Assembly: GCA_024684085.1 (NCBI GenBank) | Contig: JAIKXM010000006.1 | Coordinates: 1-64,000, forward strand | Source: Lachnospiraceae bacterium | GTDB taxonomy: Bacteria > Bacillota > Clostridia > Lachnospirales > Lachnospiraceae | Direction of reading: 5' to 3' | Length of the DNA stretch: 64,000 nt | Part shown: positions 50,493 to 59,076 of the stretch, piece by piece | Layout of the letters: each line of letters opens with the position of its first letter | Position numbering within the stretch: the stretch's first letter is position 1 | The notes under the pieces: model-generated | The model's database searches: none | What the model was told of the DNA's origin: nothing | The model's input: only the letters and a program-made list of their open reading frames with translations | Made by a program: the position numbers and the translations under genes

Positions 50493-50513
50493 GAGGCGTT
50501 ACCGAGGACTAGC

Positions 50514-50696
50514 TACTGTTCACAGGTGTCTGTTCGCTGCAGAAAATATATTCACCGAAACGGCACTCTCGCTCCGATGTAAGCGTAGCGGATACTAAGC
50601 TCGGCTTTGCCTCGCTAAGTACCGACGCTCACATAGGCATTTCTTGTGAATATATTTTCTGTAGCCATTAACAAAAACACGGGTGTAAACAGTAAC
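50514..50696. mobile_element. Inverted-repeat element, copy 1 (about 183 bp)
   Basis: Left end TACTGTTCACAGGTGTCTG and right end CGGGTGTAAACAGTA are inverted relative to each other, and a second inverted pair, GCAGAAAATATATTCAC / GTGAATATATTTTCTG, lies just inside. The centre carries nested short inverted repeats (CGCTCTCGCTCCGATGTAAGCG, interrupted). A second copy with the same ends lies at 53505-53828. There is no ORF. It looks like a nonautonomous MITE or a structured RNA element. Confidence 0.75.
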
Positions 50697-50809
50697 GGGG
50701 ACTGTATAAAAAGTTGAAATACCGTGTAAACGGCTATTTACTTTTTAAGTAAAATGATTTAGCATAAAAACGATGTGTTATAAACAATTACTAATAAAGG
50801 AGTTTAACT
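50697..50809 (+). promoter_or_regulatory. Leader of pfp
   Basis: AT-rich. TTTAAGTAAAATGA near 50745 contains a possible -10 (TAAAAT); AAAGGAG lies 8 nt before the pfp ATG. The very regular codon use of pfp suggests strong expression from here. Confidence 0.4.
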
Positions 50810-52468
50810 ATGGATCTTTCAGCACTTCAGAAGGCAAGATATGAGTATTCACCCAAGCTTCCGGGGATGCTCAGAAACGGTATCTCAGATATCTGTGTAA
50901 AAGTAGGTGAGGCAACAAGTTCAGTAGCAGATCAGGATAAGATCAAGGCTCTCTTCCCTAATACTTATGGTAAGGAGGAGATCACTTTCGTTAAGGGTTC
51001 CAACACTTCAACTCCCAAGAAGCAGGTTGTAGGTGTTATCCTCTCAGGTGGTCAGGCACCCGGCGGACATAACGTTGTATGTGGTCTTTATGATGCTGTT
51101 AAGGCAACAGATAAGAACAATGTGCTCCTTGGATTCAAGGGCGGCCCGAGCGGTCTTATCGAAGATGATTACATAGAGTTCGACGATGAGTATATCAATC
51201 TGTTCCGTAATACAGGTGGTTTTGATATCATCGGTTCAGGTCGTACCAAGCTTGAGACTGAAGAGCAGTTCAAGATCGTAACAGAAGTTGCCAAGAAGCA
51301 TGGTCTTACAGCTATCGTTATCATCGGTGGTGATGATTCCAATACTAATGCAGCAGTACTTGCTGAGTATATGGCAGCTAACAATACAGGCGTTCAGGTT
51401 ATCGGTTGTCCCAAGACAATTGACGGTGACCTTAAGAACGAGGATATCGAGGCTTCTTTCGGTTTCGATACAGCAACAAAGACATATTCCGAGGTTATCG
51501 GTAATATTGAAAGAGATGCTAATTCAGCTAAGAAGTATTGGCATTTCGTTAAGGTTATGGGACGTTCTGCTTCTCACGTAGCACTTGAGTGTGCTCTTGA
51601 GACACAGCCTAACATCTGCCTTATCGGTGAGGAAGTTGCAGCTAAGAAGATGTCACTTTCAAGCATCGCAGATTACATCGCTGATTCAGTAGCTAAGAGA
51701 GCAGCTAATGGTGATAACTTCGGTGTAGCTATCATTCCCGAAGGTATCGTAGAGTTCGTTCCTGAGTTTTCAACACTTATCAAGGAGATCAATGAGCTCC
51801 TTGCAGGTAAGAAGACAGAAGAGTTCAATGCACTTCCTGATTGGGCAGCTAAGTATGACTTCATCAAGAATGGTCTTACAGCTGAGTCAATGGCTGTATT
51901 TGCTATCCTTCCTGAGTTCGTTCAGCAGCAGCTCTTCTTAGAGAGAGATCCTCACGGTAATGTACAGGTATCTCTTATCGAGTCAGAGAAGTTATTCTCA
52001 GCTCTTGTTAAGGATAAGCTTGCAGAGAGAAAGGCAGCAGGTACTTACAATGGTAAGTTCAATGCACTTCATCACTTCTTCGGTTATGAAGGAAGATGTG
52101 CTTTCCCTTCTAACTTCGATGCAGATTACTGCTACTCATTAGGATACAATGCATTCATGCTTATCCAGTATGGTTATACAGGATATCTTTCAAAGGTTTC
52201 TAACCTCTCTAAGACTGCTGATGAGTGGGTTGCAGGTGGTATGCCTATCACCAAGATGATGAACATGGAGAGAAGAAACGGTGAAGATAAGCCCGTTATC
52301 AGAAAGGCTCTTGTAGAGCTTGACGGTAAGCCCTTCAAGTTCTTTGAGGCTCACAGAGATGCATGGGCTGTTGAGACAGCTTACACATATCCCGGTGCAA
52401 TCCAGTACTTCGGACCTGCAGAGGTATGTGATCTTACAACAAGAACACTTGCACTTGAGAAGGCTTGA
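50810..52468 (+). CDS. pfp: Diphosphate-fructose-6-phosphate 1-phosphotransferase
   Basis: Glycolytic enzyme that uses pyrophosphate instead of ATP and works in both directions. The 552-aa length is that of the long PPi-dependent group (plant beta-subunit type). Motifs: [15 protein letters not shown] (about 83-97), [11 protein letters not shown] with the double Asp that marks PPi use in place of ATP, and PKTIDGDL with [13 protein letters not shown] for fructose 6-phosphate. Codon choice is strongly biased (for example GCT/GCA, AAG, GTT), as expected for a highly expressed gene. A hairpin follows. Confidence 0.96.
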   Translation: MDLSALQKARYEYSPKLPGMLRNGISDICVKVGEATSSVADQDKIKALFPNTYGKEEITFVKGSNTSTPKKQVVGVILSGGQAPGGHNVVCGLYDAVKATDKNNVLLGFKGGPSGLIEDDYIEFDDEYINLFRNTGGFDIIGSGRTKLETEEQFKIVTEVAKKHGLTAIVIIGGDDSNTNAAVLAEYMAANNTGVQVIGCPKTIDGDLKNEDIEASFGFDTATKTYSEVIGNIERDANSAKKYWHFVKVMGRSASHVALECALETQPNICLIGEEVAAKKMSLSSIADYIADSVAKRAANGDNFGVAIIPEGIVEFVPEFSTLIKEINELLAGKKTEEFNALPDWAAKYDFIKNGLTAESMAVFAILPEFVQQQLFLERDPHGNVQVSLIESEKLFSALVKDKLAERKAAGTYNGKFNALHHFFGYEGRCAFPSNFDADYCYSLGYNAFMLIQYGYTGYLSKVSNLSKTADEWVAGGMPITKMMNMERRNGEDKPVIRKALVELDGKPFKFFEAHRDAWAVETAYTYPGAIQYFGPAEVCDLTTRTLALEKA

Positions 52469-52504
52469 TCCTTCCGGCAGTTTTGAACTGAGTGAACTAT
52501 ATGG

Positions 52505-52541
52505 CGCTTCCTTATTGACAGGCTCTTTAAGGAAGCGTTTT
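52505..52541 (+). terminator. Terminator between pfp and cysK
   Basis: 10-bp stem CGCTTCCTTA / TAAGGAAGCG, 13-nt loop, then four T. It ends 22 nt before cysK, so some transcription may continue. Confidence 0.75.
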
Positions 52542-52562
52542 ATATCTAGATGTGAGGTAATC

Positions 52563-53492
52563 ATGGTATACGATAATGTACTTGAAGCAATGGGGCATAC
52601 CCCTATGATCAGACTGAATAAGATGGTAGGCGAGGACAGTGCAGAAGTACTTGTAAAATATGAGGGACTTAATGTGGGTGGTTCCGTTAAGACCAGAACG
52701 GCCTATAATATGATATTGGATGCTGAGAAGAAGGGCCTGATCAACAAGGATTCCATTATAGTGGAACCTACCAGCGGCAATCAGGGTATCGGCCTTGCGC
52801 TTGTCGGTGCGGTAAGAGGATATAAGACTATCATAGTTATGCCGGATTCCGTCAGTGAGGAGAGAAGAAAACTTGTCAGACACTATGGAGCCGGAGTTAT
52901 CCTGATACATGATGATGGTGATATCGGTAAATGTATCGATGAGTGTCTTCAGACTGCTCTCAAGATGCAGGAGAAAGATCCTAATGTCTTCGTGCCACAG
53001 CAGTTCACCAACCCGGCCAATAATAAGGCTCATAAGCATCATACCGCTCTTGAGATACTTGAACAGGTCGGAGGCCCGATAGATGGCTTCTGTAGCGGCG
53101 TGGGAACCGGTGGAACTATTTCCGGTATCGGGGAGACTCTTAAGGCTCAGAATCCCGATATCACGATATGGGCAGTGGAACCCGAAGATGCCGCTATCCT
53201 TGCGGGAGGCAATATCGGTACACACCTTCAGATGGGCATTGGCGACGGTATCGTTCCCGATAATCTTAATCAGAGCATCTATTCCGATATATGTATCGTG
53301 AGCGATGAAGAGGCTATTCAGACGGCTAAGGATCTTGCTTCCAAGGAAGGTCTTATGTGTGGTATCTCAAGTGGTACCAATGTATTCGCAGCATTGAAGC
53401 TTGCTAAGGAACTTGGCCCCGGAAAAACAGTGGTGACTATCCTTCCCGACACAGCGGAGAGGTATTTCTCGACTCCATTGTTCGATGAATAA
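52563..53492 (+). CDS. cysK: Cysteine synthase family protein (O-acetylserine sulfhydrylase-like)
   Basis: PLP enzyme of 309 aa that should make cysteine from O-acetylserine and sulfide. PLP lysine in GGSVKTRTAYNMI (about residue 43), substrate loop EPTSGNQGIGLA (about 68-79), phosphate-binding GVGTGGTISGIGE (about 180-192). Two positions differ from standard CysK: KTR for KDR after the lysine and GNQG for GNTG in the substrate loop, so a different acceptor or donor is possible. ATG 52563 has GAGGT upstream; the longer open frame back to 52320 runs through the pfp 3' end and the hairpin and is not used. No serine acetyltransferase gene is nearby. Confidence 0.88.
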   Translation: MVYDNVLEAMGHTPMIRLNKMVGEDSAEVLVKYEGLNVGGSVKTRTAYNMILDAEKKGLINKDSIIVEPTSGNQGIGLALVGAVRGYKTIIVMPDSVSEERRKLVRHYGAGVILIHDDGDIGKCIDECLQTALKMQEKDPNVFVPQQFTNPANNKAHKHHTALEILEQVGGPIDGFCSGVGTGGTISGIGETLKAQNPDITIWAVEPEDAAILAGGNIGTHLQMGIGDGIVPDNLNQSIYSDICIVSDEEAIQTAKDLASKEGLMCGISSGTNVFAALKLAKELGPGKTVVTILPDTAERYFSTPLFDE

Positions 53493-53504
53493 ACGGTCGA
53501 CAAG

Positions 53505-53828
53505 TTACTGTTCACAGGTATCTGTCCGCTACAGGAAATATATTCACCGAAACGGCGCTCTCGCTCCGATGTAAGCGTAACGGATACTAAGCTCGGCCTT
53601 GCCTCGCTAAGTACCGACGCTTGACTAGGCGTTTCTTGGTTAGATTACGAGCCAAGTATGCAACATCGTGCTTGCACGGAATGTTGCATATTTGGCGACT
53701 GTAGGACACCGAAAAGCGAAAGCTTTGAGGTGGACAACAGCGTTGTCATCGAGTAGGGGAGGTAAGCCCCTACTCGATAGAATATATTTCCTGTAGCTAT
53801 TTACAAAAACACGGGTGTGAACAGTAAC
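53505..53828. mobile_element. Inverted-repeat element, copy 2 (about 324 bp)
   Basis: Ends GTTACTGTTCACA and TGTGAACAGTAAC are perfect 13-bp inverted repeats; CTACAGGAAATATATT / AATATATTTCCTGTAG is a second pair just inside. The first 120 nt match copy 1 (50514-50696) closely. It then carries about 140 extra nt with strong hairpins: TATGCAACATCGTGC / GCACGGAATGTTGCATA (53657-53690, flanked by GCCAA/TTGGC) and TCGAGTAGGGG / CCCCTACTCGA (about 53750-53779). No ORF. The extra part is either an insertion into copy 2 or a loss from copy 1. Confidence 0.8.
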
Positions 53829-53866
53829 GAAAAGTCCGTAAAATCAATAAAAAATGGCTCTTTCTG

Positions 53867-53895
53867 TTGACAAAAGAGTGAAAAAAGGCTATATA
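53867..53895 (+). promoter_or_regulatory. Promoter of the HU gene
   Basis: TTGACA (53867-53872), 17-nt spacer, TATATA (53890-53895), 60 nt before the start codon and just outside element copy 2. Confidence 0.85.
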
Positions 53896-53954
53896 TAGTA
53901 TATGTGCGAATGAACGCGCTACAAAATTTGGAATTATGTATGGAGGAGAACTCA

Positions 53955-54230
53955 ATGAACAAGACAGAATTAGTAGCAGCAATGGCTGAGAAGAGCGGCT
54001 TAGAGAAGAATAAGGCAGAGGCAGCTCTTAAGGCTTTTACTGATGTAGTAGCAGATGAGCTTAAGAAGGGTGGCAAGGTTCAGTTAGTAGGCTTTGGTAC
54101 ATTCGAAGTATCTGAGAGAGCAGCAAGAGAGGGTAGAAATCCTCAGACAGGTAAGTCAATGAAGATCGCTGCTTCTAAGGCACCTAAGTTTAAGGCTGGT
54201 AAGGCTCTTAAGGATATGGTTAACGCATAA
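53955..54230 (+). CDS. hup: DNA-binding protein HU
   Basis: Histone-like protein of 91 aa that bends and packs DNA. MNKTELVAAMAEKSGLEKNKAE at the N-terminus (shortened family block), the beta-arm motif GFGTFEVSERAAREGRNPQTG with the DNA-intercalating Pro, and the basic end are typical. GGAGGAG lies 7 nt before ATG 53955; the longer frame from 53904 is leader. Strong promoter and terminator make it a single transcription unit, though the housekeeping cluster starts right behind it. Confidence 0.97.
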   Translation: MNKTELVAAMAEKSGLEKNKAEAALKAFTDVVADELKKGGKVQLVGFGTFEVSERAAREGRNPQTGKSMKIAASKAPKFKAGKALKDMVNA

Positions 54231-54260
54231 TAGATAAGATTACCATATAAGTTTACATAA

Positions 54261-54288
54261 TGACAGGGTGTCGAGCCCTGTCATTTTT
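54261..54288 (+). terminator. Terminator of the HU gene
   Basis: TGACAGGG / CCCTGTCA perfect stem with a 7-nt loop and five T. Confidence 0.92.
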
Positions 54289-54330
54289 ATATAAGGGCAC
54301 CAATATTCGTTATAAAGAGGCAGAAATAGC

Positions 54331-54570
54331 ATGAGACTGGATAAGTATCTGAAGGTATCAAGGCTGATAAAGAGAAGGACTGTAGCCAATGAAGCCTGCG
54401 ATGCAGGAAGGGTTATGATCAACGGAAACGTAGCCAAGGCTTCGACCAATGTGAAGCCGGGTGACCGGTTGTCTATCAGCTTCGGTAATAAAGAGGTTAA
54501 TGTGGAGATCCTTGATGTGTCGGAGACCGTCAGGAAAGATGAAGCGGGAGATATGTACAGATATATATGA
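54331..54570 (+). CDS. rqcP: S4-domain RNA-binding protein, RqcP/Hsp15 type
   Basis: 79-aa protein consisting of one S4 domain: MRLDKYLKVSRLIKRRTVANEACDAGRV at the start (basic helix pair that grips RNA) and KASTNVKPGDRLSI. Members (B. subtilis YabO) act in ribosome-associated quality control with RqcH during Ala tailing on stalled 50S subunits. The order rqcP-divIC-tilS-hpt-ftsH is the classic Firmicute arrangement, which supports the name. Its stop overlaps divIC by 4 nt (ATGA). Ribosome binding site AGAGG. Confidence 0.9.
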   Translation: MRLDKYLKVSRLIKRRTVANEACDAGRVMINGNVAKASTNVKPGDRLSISFGNKEVNVEILDVSETVRKDEAGDMYRYI

Positions 54571-54884
54571 AGAACAAATATATATTAAGAAGCGCCCGTA
54601 AAAGGCATAATAGAATAAGCATGATACTTGTTACCATCGTTCTGGTGTTGCTTACAGTGGTCGTCTCTGTCGGCAAGTATAATCTCCGTCAGAAGAAGGC
54701 TGAATACGATAAGCGAAAGGCTCAGCTGGAACAGCAGATCTCGGAAGAAGAAGAGAGATCTACTGAGATCGCCGAGTATGAGAAGTACACCAAGACCAAG
54801 AAGTTCGCGGAAGAGACTGCCAAAGAGAAGCTTGGACTTGTTAATGAAGACGAGATAGTATTCAAGAATGAGAGCGAAGAATGA
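54567..54884 (+). CDS. divIC: Septum formation initiator, DivIC/FtsB family
   Basis: Small bitopic cell-division protein, 105 aa: basic cytosolic start, one membrane segment (about 18-38, MILVTIVLVLLTVVVSV), a coiled coil (about 45-75, KKAEYDKRKAQLEQQISEEEER) and an extracytoplasmic tail ending with AKEKLGLVNEDEIVFK, the usual end block. It works with FtsL and DivIB/FtsQ in the divisome. Overlaps the genes on both sides by 4 nt (ATGA), so translation is coupled. Confidence 0.9.
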   Translation: MKNKYILRSARKRHNRISMILVTIVLVLLTVVVSVGKYNLRQKKAEYDKRKAQLEQQISEEEERSTEIAEYEKYTKTKKFAEETAKEKLGLVNEDEIVFKNESEE

Positions 54885-56254
54885 TAGATTCTGTAATTAA
54901 TACCATGCGGCGCTATAAGATGATAGAGCAGGGCGATCATGTGGTGGCAGGTATCTCGGGCGGCGCTGATTCGGTACTGTTGCTGATACAGCTGGCAGAA
55001 TATCGTAAGGTCGTGCCTTTCAGACTATCCGTGGTTCACATCAATCACCTTATAAGGGAAGATGCGTCCATGGATGCCGATTTCGTAAGAGAGCTCTGTG
55101 AACGCCTGGATGTTCCTTTTCATCTTAAGGAAGTCGATGTTACCGCAGAGAGTGTCCGTCGGCATATGTCGGTCGAAGAAGCCGGACGTATGGTGAGATA
55201 CGAAGCTTTTAACAGTCTTGATCCGGATAAGATCGCAACCGGGCATCATAGGGATGACTGCGTTGAGACATTTCTGCTTAACCTGTGTCGTGGAACAGGA
55301 ATACACGGTCTTAAGGGTATAGCTCCGCGTAACGGTAAGGTGATAAGACCGTTGATCGATCTTACAAGAGCAGAGATAGAGGAAGAACTGTTACGTCTCG
55401 GTCAGTCTTACAGAACGGATTCCACCAATCTTAAGACTGATTATTATCGTAACCGTCTGCGCCTTGAGGTGATCCCTTATCTTAATGATAAGATCAATGA
55501 CAATGCATCGGCTCATATAGCTTCGGCTGCATCGAGACTGTCATCAATGGACAGATATCTGTCGGGCGTTGTGCATGAGAGGTTCTTAAAGGCCATCCGT
55601 TTAAGGGATGAGAGGTGCCTCATACTTAATCTTGATTCCCTTAGGAATGAGGACGAATACATCCTCGGAGAGATGCTGTTAATGGCAGTGGATGAGCTTC
55701 ATAAGGGTCGTAAGGATATAACGGCCGCTCATATAGAGGCAGTTATGTCGGTCATCAATTCTTCGGGTGAGAAGAGGATCAGTCTTCCGTATAATATTAC
55801 GGTCATCAAGAGTTATGATACGCTGATATTCGATTGTGACAGACAGGAGAGCGAACATCGGGAATATGTTATCAGCTTTCCGGAAGGCAGTACCGAATGC
55901 AGAGTGGAACTGGAAGACGGAAGGGTGTTGGAGGCCAGATACAGGCCTATAGATGGCAGAGCTTATCCTGCAAGTGAATCGGTCAAGTGGTTCGACATGG
56001 ATAAGGTCAACGGACAGATAATGTGCAGATGCCGAAGAGAGAAGGACTATCTTGTTATCAATGACAGGATGCAGACCAAGTCTCTTAAGGATTATATGAT
56101 CAATGAGAAGATCCCGAAGTTCCAGAGAGATTCGAGATTGCTTATTGCGGACGGAAGTCATATAATGTGGGTCATCGGCGCAAGGATAAGTGAAGCGTAT
56201 AAGATAAGTGAAGATACGAAAAGAGTTCTTGAGATAGCCATCAAAGAGTCGTAG
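54881..56254 (+). CDS. tilS: tRNA(Ile)-lysidine synthase
   Basis: Adds lysine to C34 of tRNA-Ile(CAU) so that it reads AUA. The 457-aa protein has the N-type ATP pyrophosphatase loop VVAGISGGADSVLLL (about 22-36), HHRDDCVETFLLNLCRGTG (about 128-146), RTDSTN with YYRNRLRLEVIPYL, and a C-terminal domain with DRMQTKSLKDYMINEKIP. ATG overlaps the divIC stop. The enzyme is essential in bacteria; note that ATA codons do occur in this window. Confidence 0.95.
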   Translation: MIDSVINTMRRYKMIEQGDHVVAGISGGADSVLLLIQLAEYRKVVPFRLSVVHINHLIREDASMDADFVRELCERLDVPFHLKEVDVTAESVRRHMSVEEAGRMVRYEAFNSLDPDKIATGHHRDDCVETFLLNLCRGTGIHGLKGIAPRNGKVIRPLIDLTRAEIEEELLRLGQSYRTDSTNLKTDYYRNRLRLEVIPYLNDKINDNASAHIASAASRLSSMDRYLSGVVHERFLKAIRLRDERCLILNLDSLRNEDEYILGEMLLMAVDELHKGRKDITAAHIEAVMSVINSSGEKRISLPYNITVIKSYDTLIFDCDRQESEHREYVISFPEGSTECRVELEDGRVLEARYRPIDGRAYPASESVKWFDMDKVNGQIMCRCRREKDYLVINDRMQTKSLKDYMINEKIPKFQRDSRLLIADGSHIMWVIGARISEAYKISEDTKRVLEIAIKES

Positions 56255-56269
56255 CGGAATGGAGATATT

Positions 56270-56794
56270 ATGAGTGAACGAGTTGAGATAATGTTCACCG
56301 AAGAAGAGGTGAACAAGAGGATAAGGGAACTGGGTGAACAGATAAGTCGTGATTACGAGGGCAAACAACTGCACCTTATCAGTATTCTTAAGGGCGGTAC
56401 TTTTTTCACCTGTGAACTTGCCAAGAGGATAACCGTACCGGTAACTTTGGATTTTATGAGTGTGTCAAGTTACGGAAGTAAAACGGTGAGCAGCGGAATA
56501 GTCAAGATAGTCAAGGATCTTGATGACAGCATTGAGGGCAAGGATGTTCTGATAGTGGAAGATATCATTGATTCGGGCAGAACCCTGAGTCATCTCATGG
56601 AGCTCTTAGAGAAGAGAAAGCCCGCCAGCATTAGTCTGTCCACTCTTCTTGATAAACCGGACAGGAGAGTTGTGGAAGTACCCGTGGATTATACCGGATT
56701 CGTCATTCCGGATGAATTTGTGGTGGGTTACGGTCTTGACTATGACCAGAAATACAGGAATCTGCCGTACATAGGCGTTGTTAAGTTCGACTAA
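56270..56794 (+). CDS. hpt: Hypoxanthine phosphoribosyltransferase
   Basis: Purine salvage enzyme of 174 aa that makes IMP or GMP from the base and PRPP. The PRPP loop VLIVEDIIDSGRTLSHL (about 98-114) and LISILKGGTFFTCELAK (about 34-50) are typical, as is SSYGSKTVSSG (about 63-73, flexible loop). It lies 15 nt after tilS and 30 nt before ftsH, the standard tilS-hpt-ftsH order. Confidence 0.96.
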   Translation: MSERVEIMFTEEEVNKRIRELGEQISRDYEGKQLHLISILKGGTFFTCELAKRITVPVTLDFMSVSSYGSKTVSSGIVKIVKDLDDSIEGKDVLIVEDIIDSGRTLSHLMELLEKRKPASISLSTLLDKPDRRVVEVPVDYTGFVIPDEFVVGYGLDYDQKYRNLPYIGVVKFD

Positions 56795-56824
56795 TGAAAG
56801 AAATATAAGAAAAGAGATCTGAAA

Positions 56825-58630
56825 GTGAATAATAATAAAAGATTTAATATACTGTTTTTTTTAATGATCGCGTTGTGTCTGTTGGGATTCATGATATTCA
56901 ACAGGACGCAGACATTGTCAAGGCTGACTCCGGGCGAGTTCAGTAAGGATCTGGCAGCAGGTAAGATAGTGGAAGCCGAGATCCATCCCAACAAGGAAGT
57001 GCCTACGGGTGTTGTATACCTGACATATGCCGACGGAAGTGTTCAGACCATGAACGCACTTAATGTCGATGAGGTAAGGGATGAGCTTATTGAGGCGGGT
57101 ATCGATCCCCTTGTCGGAGCGGTTCCCAAGGACAGCTGGCTGGTAACGATTCTTGTACCTATGGGTGTCATTGTGATACTGTTCATCCTCGTTATACTGA
57201 TGTCGGGTTTTATGGGCGCGAGCGGAGGCGGCGGCAGTAACGGGATGATGAATTTCGGTAAGAGCCGTGCGAAGATGTCAACAGATGTTAAGACCAAGCT
57301 TGGAGATGTTGCCGGACTTCATGAGGAGAAAGAGGATTTGGAGGAGATCATAGATTTCCTTAGGGATCCTTCCAAATATACCAGGGTCGGAGCAAGGATA
57401 CCCAAGGGTGTTCTTCTGGAAGGTGCACCCGGTACAGGTAAGACCCTTTTGGCCAAGGCTGTTGCGGGTGAGGCCAATGTACCCTTCTTCAGCATCTCCG
57501 GTTCTGATTTCGTAGAGATGTTCGTAGGTGTAGGTGCTTCCAGAGTAAGAGATCTCTTTGCGGAGGCCAAGAAGAATGCACCCTGTATAGTGTTCATTGA
57601 TGAGATAGATGCCGTAGCAAGAAGGCGTGGAACCGGTATGGGCGGCGGTCATGATGAACGTGAGCAGACTCTTAACCAGATGCTCGTTGAGATGGACGGT
57701 TTCGCTATCAATGAAGGGATCATTGTAATGGCTGCCACTAACCGTGTGGATATCCTTGATCCCGCTATCTTAAGACCCGGAAGATTCGATCGTAAGATAA
57801 CAGTCGAAGCTCCCGATGTCAGAGGCAGAGAAGAGATCCTTAAGGTACATGCGCGTAATAAGCCGATCGGTGATGATGTTGACTTCAAGCAGATAGCTCA
57901 GACTTCAGCGGGATTCACCGGAGCGGATCTGGAGAATCTTCTTAATGAGTCTGCGATACTTGCAGCCAAGAATAACCGTGCATTTATCTCAATGGAAGAT
58001 ATCAAGATGTCGTTCATCAAGGTAGGCATCGGAGCCGAGAAGAAGAGCAGGATAGTATCCGATAAGGAGAAGAAGATAACCGCTTATCATGAATCGGGAC
58101 ATGCTATTCTCTTCCATGTGCTTCCCGATGTGGGACCTGTATATACCGTATCCATCATCCCTACAGGACAGGGAGCTGCCGGATATACAATGCCTCTTCC
58201 CGAGAAGGATGAGATGTTCTTGACCAAGGGCGGAATGATACAGGATATAATGGTATTACTCGGAGGAAGGATCGCCGAGGAGCTTATCTTTGACGATATT
58301 ACAACGGGAGCTTCCAATGATATCAAGAGAGCAACCAATATCGCAAGGAAGATGGTCACACGTTACGGTATGTCCGAGAATCTCGGTGTGATCAATTATG
58401 ATGACAATGAAGAGGAAGTCTTCATCGGTAGAGATCTTGCCCATCCACGTAATCACAGTGAATACATAACCGGCGAGATCGATAAGGAAGTTAAGCTTAT
58501 CATCGATAAGTGTTATGCTGATGCCAAGAAGATAATCCTTGATCATAAGGATGTACTTGAGAAGAGTGCAACCCTCCTCCTTGAGAAGGAGAGGATCGGC
58601 AGAGAAGAGTTCGAGGCGCTCTTTGAGTAA
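56825..58630 (+). CDS. ftsH: ATP-dependent zinc metalloprotease FtsH
   Basis: Membrane-bound AAA+ protease (601 aa) that degrades misfolded membrane proteins and regulators. Two membrane segments (about 9-25 and 112-135) flank a small outside domain. AAA motifs: GAPGTGKT (about 199-206), [15 protein letters not shown] with the DEREQTLNQ region and second region of homology, [18 protein letters not shown]. Protease: HESGH zinc motif (about 421-425). The start is GTG 56825; no ATG lies nearby and an AGAGA element precedes it. Confidence 0.97.
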   Translation: MNNNKRFNILFFLMIALCLLGFMIFNRTQTLSRLTPGEFSKDLAAGKIVEAEIHPNKEVPTGVVYLTYADGSVQTMNALNVDEVRDELIEAGIDPLVGAVPKDSWLVTILVPMGVIVILFILVILMSGFMGASGGGGSNGMMNFGKSRAKMSTDVKTKLGDVAGLHEEKEDLEEIIDFLRDPSKYTRVGARIPKGVLLEGAPGTGKTLLAKAVAGEANVPFFSISGSDFVEMFVGVGASRVRDLFAEAKKNAPCIVFIDEIDAVARRRGTGMGGGHDEREQTLNQMLVEMDGFAINEGIIVMAATNRVDILDPAILRPGRFDRKITVEAPDVRGREEILKVHARNKPIGDDVDFKQIAQTSAGFTGADLENLLNESAILAAKNNRAFISMEDIKMSFIKVGIGAEKKSRIVSDKEKKITAYHESGHAILFHVLPDVGPVYTVSIIPTGQGAAGYTMPLPEKDEMFLTKGGMIQDIMVLLGGRIAEELIFDDITTGASNDIKRATNIARKMVTRYGMSENLGVINYDDNEEEVFIGRDLAHPRNHSEYITGEIDKEVKLIIDKCYADAKKIILDHKDVLEKSATLLLEKERIGREEFEALFE

Positions 58631-58671
58631 TGCCTGTATGAATTAAAGCGCAGAGAGGAAGACTTCACGGA

Positions 58672-59076
58672 ATGTGCGATAAGACACCTATTTTTTCCAT
58701 AGAGGGTACTGTTATAAAGGGAAGACAGATGGGGCATACCTGGGGCTTCCCCACGATCAATGTACCCATGAAAGATAAGCCTGAGTTCCTGCATTCCGGA
58801 GTGTATTTCTCTGAGGTTACCTTTGACGGTGAGGTGCATTATGCCATTACCAATATCGGTGTGAAGCCCACAATAGAAGGTGTTAACGGACTTGGTGCCG
58901 AGACATTTATATATGATTATGAGGGCGACCTGTATGACAGGGAAGTGAGAATAGACTTATATCATTACAATCGCCCCGAGTGTAAGTTCTCTTCCATAGA
59001 TGAGCTTAAGTTAAGGATAGGTCGGGATATAGAAGAGGGCAGGTCTTATTTCGGACTTACGGGAGCAAAAGAGTGA
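58672..59076 (+). CDS. Riboflavin kinase domain protein, without the FAD synthetase domain
   Basis: 134 aa corresponding only to the C-terminal half of RibF: GRQMGHTWGFPTINV (flavin-kinase GxPTxN motif, about 17-31), YAITNIGVKPTIEG, ETFIYDY and RPECKFSSIDELKLRIGRDIEEG. It should phosphorylate riboflavin to FMN. The N-terminal adenylyltransferase half of bifunctional RibF (about 170 aa) is absent and there is no sequence for it upstream, where ftsH ends 41 nt away. Overlaps birA by 4 nt. A full RibF may be encoded elsewhere, as an organism needs FAD as well. Confidence 0.88.
   Translation: MCDKTPIFSIEGTVIKGRQMGHTWGFPTINVPMKDKPEFLHSGVYFSEVTFDGEVHYAITNIGVKPTIEGVNGLGAETFIYDYEGDLYDREVRIDLYHYNRPECKFSSIDELKLRIGRDIEEGRSYFGLTGAKE

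Noticed and set aside
52320..52562. N-terminal extension of the cysteine synthase frame by 81 codons.
   Set aside because: It overlaps the pfp coding end and crosses a terminator hairpin; the enzyme family starts at MVYDNVLEAMGHTP and a ribosome binding site lies just before that ATG.
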